Shown here: positions 4,232 through 6,016 of the stretch, one piece after another
Position numbering within the stretch: position 1 is the stretch's first letter
How the letters are laid out: each line of letters begins with the position of its first letter
Source of the DNA: Chitinophagaceae bacterium
GTDB lineage: Bacteria; Bacteroidota; Bacteroidia; Chitinophagales; UBA10324
Assembly (NCBI GenBank): GCA_023251195.1
Contig: JAHEZG010000243.1
Coordinates: forward strand, 1 to 6,016
Reading direction: 5' to 3'
DNA length: 6,016 bases
The notes under the pieces: model-generated
Seen by the model: the letters and a program-made list of their open reading frames with translations, nothing else
Told to the model about the DNA's origin: nothing
Databases searched by the model: none
Made by a program: the position numbers and the translations under genes

Positions 4232-6016
4232 ATGGCTCAGGAAATTAAAGTTTCAATTACTTTAGAAGACGGAAAGGATATTCAATACTTTTCTCATTTC
4301 AAGATCACTCAAAAAATAAGCGATCATAGTTTTTTTGAGATTTCATTTCCAATGGAGGTATTAGAGAAATCTGATTCATTCATTCTGAACGATGCCAAAA
4401 AATATATCGGAACCATAGTTTCGATAAATATGCAGGGCAAGCAAAGTGAAGATGAAGCCAATAATTTCAAAGGATTAATTACAGAAATAAAACTTTCCAA
4501 CGAGCATGGCTCTTTTGGTGATTTGATTTTTTCAGGATACAGCCCTACAATATTATTGGAGGGTGGTGATAATTTAAAATCATTTTCAGAAACTAACATA
4601 AAAAAAATTGTAGAAGAGATAACTAATATAATCCCCTCAAATGTTGTGTCCGTATCCAACAATCCTAAATCATCAACTGCCATTCCCTATATTGTTCAAT
4701 ACAACGAAAGTGATTTTAACTTTTTAAACAGAATTGCGGTTCAGTTTGGCGAATGGTTTTATTACGATGGATCCAAATTAATTTTCGGTACCCCTAAAGA
4801 AGAAAAATCTGTTTCAATAGAGTATTTAAGAGACAGCGACGACATCAAATTATCTATGAGCGTTTCGAATCTTAAATTTTCTTCTTATCAGTATGATTAC
4901 ATGAAAAAGGAAATTATAAGCCAGGCCTCAGCAAATGTTTCGGGTTTGGATCCTTTAGGGAAACATGCTTTTTCGCAATCAGAAAAATTATTTCCCAATG
5001 CTGTATTGCAACAAAGTGAACGACCTGTTACAGTAAAAAAGGAAGTGGAAGAATTGGTTAAATCACAATCAGCTGGAACGGCTGCTTCATTTGTTACACT
5101 TAAAGCTGAAACGGATATTCCTTCTTTAAAGTTAGGTTCACTCGTTTCCATCACATTAAAAAATCAGGAAAATAAAAGCAGCGATGCTGGTAGTTTCCGG
5201 ATAATTGAAATTCATCATACTTCAGATGGTATAGGAAATTATGAAAACTCTTTTGTCGGTGTTCCGGAAAAAATAGAAACACCTCCTGCATATAATGAAG
5301 AAGTTATTTATCCAAAAGCTGAAACGCAACCGGCTATTGTTATTGACAATAAAGACCCGGAAGGACTAGGACGAGTGAAAGTGAAAATGTTCTGGCAAAC
5401 TGATAATGGAACTCCTTGGCTCCGAATGGTACATCCCCATGCTGGAAACGAAAAAGGATTTTATTTTATTCCGGAAATTGATGAAGAGGTAATGGTAGGG
5501 TTCGAACATGGTGATGCAGATGCTCCTTATGTTATAGGTGCGATGTACAACGGGAAAGACAAACCTATATGGAATCAGGATAAAAACTATCTGAAAGCGA
5601 TTAAGACTATCAGCGGTAATATGATTTGGTTTAATGATGAAGGTGGAAAAGAAGAAATAAAAATTGTAAATAAAGATGCACAAAATGAAATTTCACTTAC
5701 CCTTCAGGACAATGGATTAATAACCATTAAAGCAAAAGATAAAATAATTTTCGATGCACCGAAAATTGAAATGAAGTGTAAAGAAATGAAAATTGATTCG
5801 GAGAATAAAATTGAGGTTACTACAAAAGAGACCACCATTAAATCACAGCAGAAATTTAGTGTGGAAACAATGTCAGCAGAAGTTAAAGCAAGCAAAGATT
5901 TAAAAATGCAAGCTGCTCAATTAGAAATTAAAGCCGATGCTACCGGTAAAGTTTCGGGTGCAAAAATGGAAATTGAAGGAAGTGCAACTTTAGATTTAAA
6001 AGCCGGAGCAATGGCA
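4232..6016 (+). CDS. vgrG: VgrG/TssI, T6SS spike protein (3' truncated by window edge)
   Basis: An uninterrupted frame of 595 codons starts at ATG 4232 and runs off the right edge. VgrG trimers cap the Hcp tube, pierce the target membrane and carry effectors. Residues 1 to about 350 form the gp27-like base; the segment YIVQYNESDFNFLNRIAVQF followed by GEWFYYDG (about 153-180) is the classic VgrG/phage gpD hallmark. Residues about 360-455 form the gp5-like OB-fold, with DPEGLGRVKV (375-384), TPWLRMVHPHAG, GFYFIPEIDEEVMVGFEHGD and APYVIGAMYNG. From about residue 497 onward the chain becomes short alternating hydrophobic repeats of 7-8 residues (ITIKAKDK, IIFDAPK, IEMKCKE, MKIDSEN and so on), the triple-stranded beta-helix needle. 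By comparison with relatives, probably only a few tens of residues are missing, but a C-terminal effector fusion cannot be excluded. The start lies 12 bp past the hcp terminator in a T-rich leader without a Shine-Dalgarno sequence. Confidence 0.95.
   Translation, partial: MAQEIKVSITLEDGKDIQYFSHFKITQKISDHSFFEISFPMEVLEKSDSFILNDAKKYIGTIVSINMQGKQSEDEANNFKGLITEIKLSNEHGSFGDLIFSGYSPTILLEGGDNLKSFSETNIKKIVEEITNIIPSNVVSVSNNPKSSTAIPYIVQYNESDFNFLNRIAVQFGEWFYYDGSKLIFGTPKEEKSVSIEYLRDSDDIKLSMSVSNLKFSSYQYDYMKKEIISQASANVSGLDPLGKHAFSQSEKLFPNAVLQQSERPVTVKKEVEELVKSQSAGTAASFVTLKAETDIPSLKLGSLVSITLKNQENKSSDAGSFRIIEIHHTSDGIGNYENSFVGVPEKIETPPAYNEEVIYPKAETQPAIVIDNKDPEGLGRVKVKMFWQTDNGTPWLRMVHPHAGNEKGFYFIPEIDEEVMVGFEHGDADAPYVIGAMYNGKDKPIWNQDKNYLKAIKTISGNMIWFNDEGGKEEIKIVNKDAQNEISLTLQDNGLITIKAKDKIIFDAPKIEMKCKEMKIDSENKIEVTTKETTIKSQQKFSVETMSAEVKASKDLKMQAAQLEIKADATGKVSGAKMEIEGSATLDLKAGAMA

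Noticed and set aside
4324..5895. Several antisense open frames opposite vgrG
   Set aside because: The + strand frame here is one continuous VgrG with clear motifs, and the reverse frames have no family resemblance.

Overview
The window holds part of a type VI secretion system (T6SS) locus of the Bacteroidota kind (subtype iii). It reads left to right, entirely on the + strand: the C-terminal two-fifths or so of a ClpV/TssH-type AAA+ unfoldase (cut by the left edge), a 599-bp gap, then tssB (small sheath subunit), tssC (large sheath subunit), hcp/tssD (inner tube) and vgrG/tssI (spike, cut by the right edge). The Bacteroidota assignment is inferred from four signs. The sheath and tube proteins resemble that lineage's divergent versions. 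The promoter in front of tssB fits the TTTG / TAnnTTTG form. Starts lack Shine-Dalgarno sequences and sit in A-rich leaders. The tail of a type IX secretion (T9SS) sorting domain lies in the gap. Base composition is AT-rich throughout.

The genes form one machine. TssB and TssC assemble the contractile sheath around a tube of stacked Hcp rings capped by the VgrG trimer. Contraction drives tube and spike out of the cell, and ClpV disassembles the spent sheath for reuse. tssB, tssC and hcp are spaced by 30 and 36 bp and are probably co-transcribed from a promoter at about 1753-1783. A strong intrinsic terminator (4174-4219) sits between hcp and vgrG, so vgrG depends on readthrough or on an unseen promoter.

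The least ordinary part is the gap between clpV and tssB (1223-1821). It is a small gene graveyard. A C-terminal scrap of a REP-associated/IS200-like (Y1) transposase is followed 24 nt after its stop by a perfect 10-bp inverted repeat. Directly after that comes the last half of a T9SS type A sorting domain whose gene body is missing. After this come an AT-rich hairpin and two palindromes just upstream of the tssB promoter. I read this as the trace of an old mobile-element insertion and deletion that now separates clpV from the sheath genes. No effector, immunity gene, CRISPR array, tRNA or rRNA gene is visible. The secretion genes themselves belong to a known system, and I do not see a wholly new one here.
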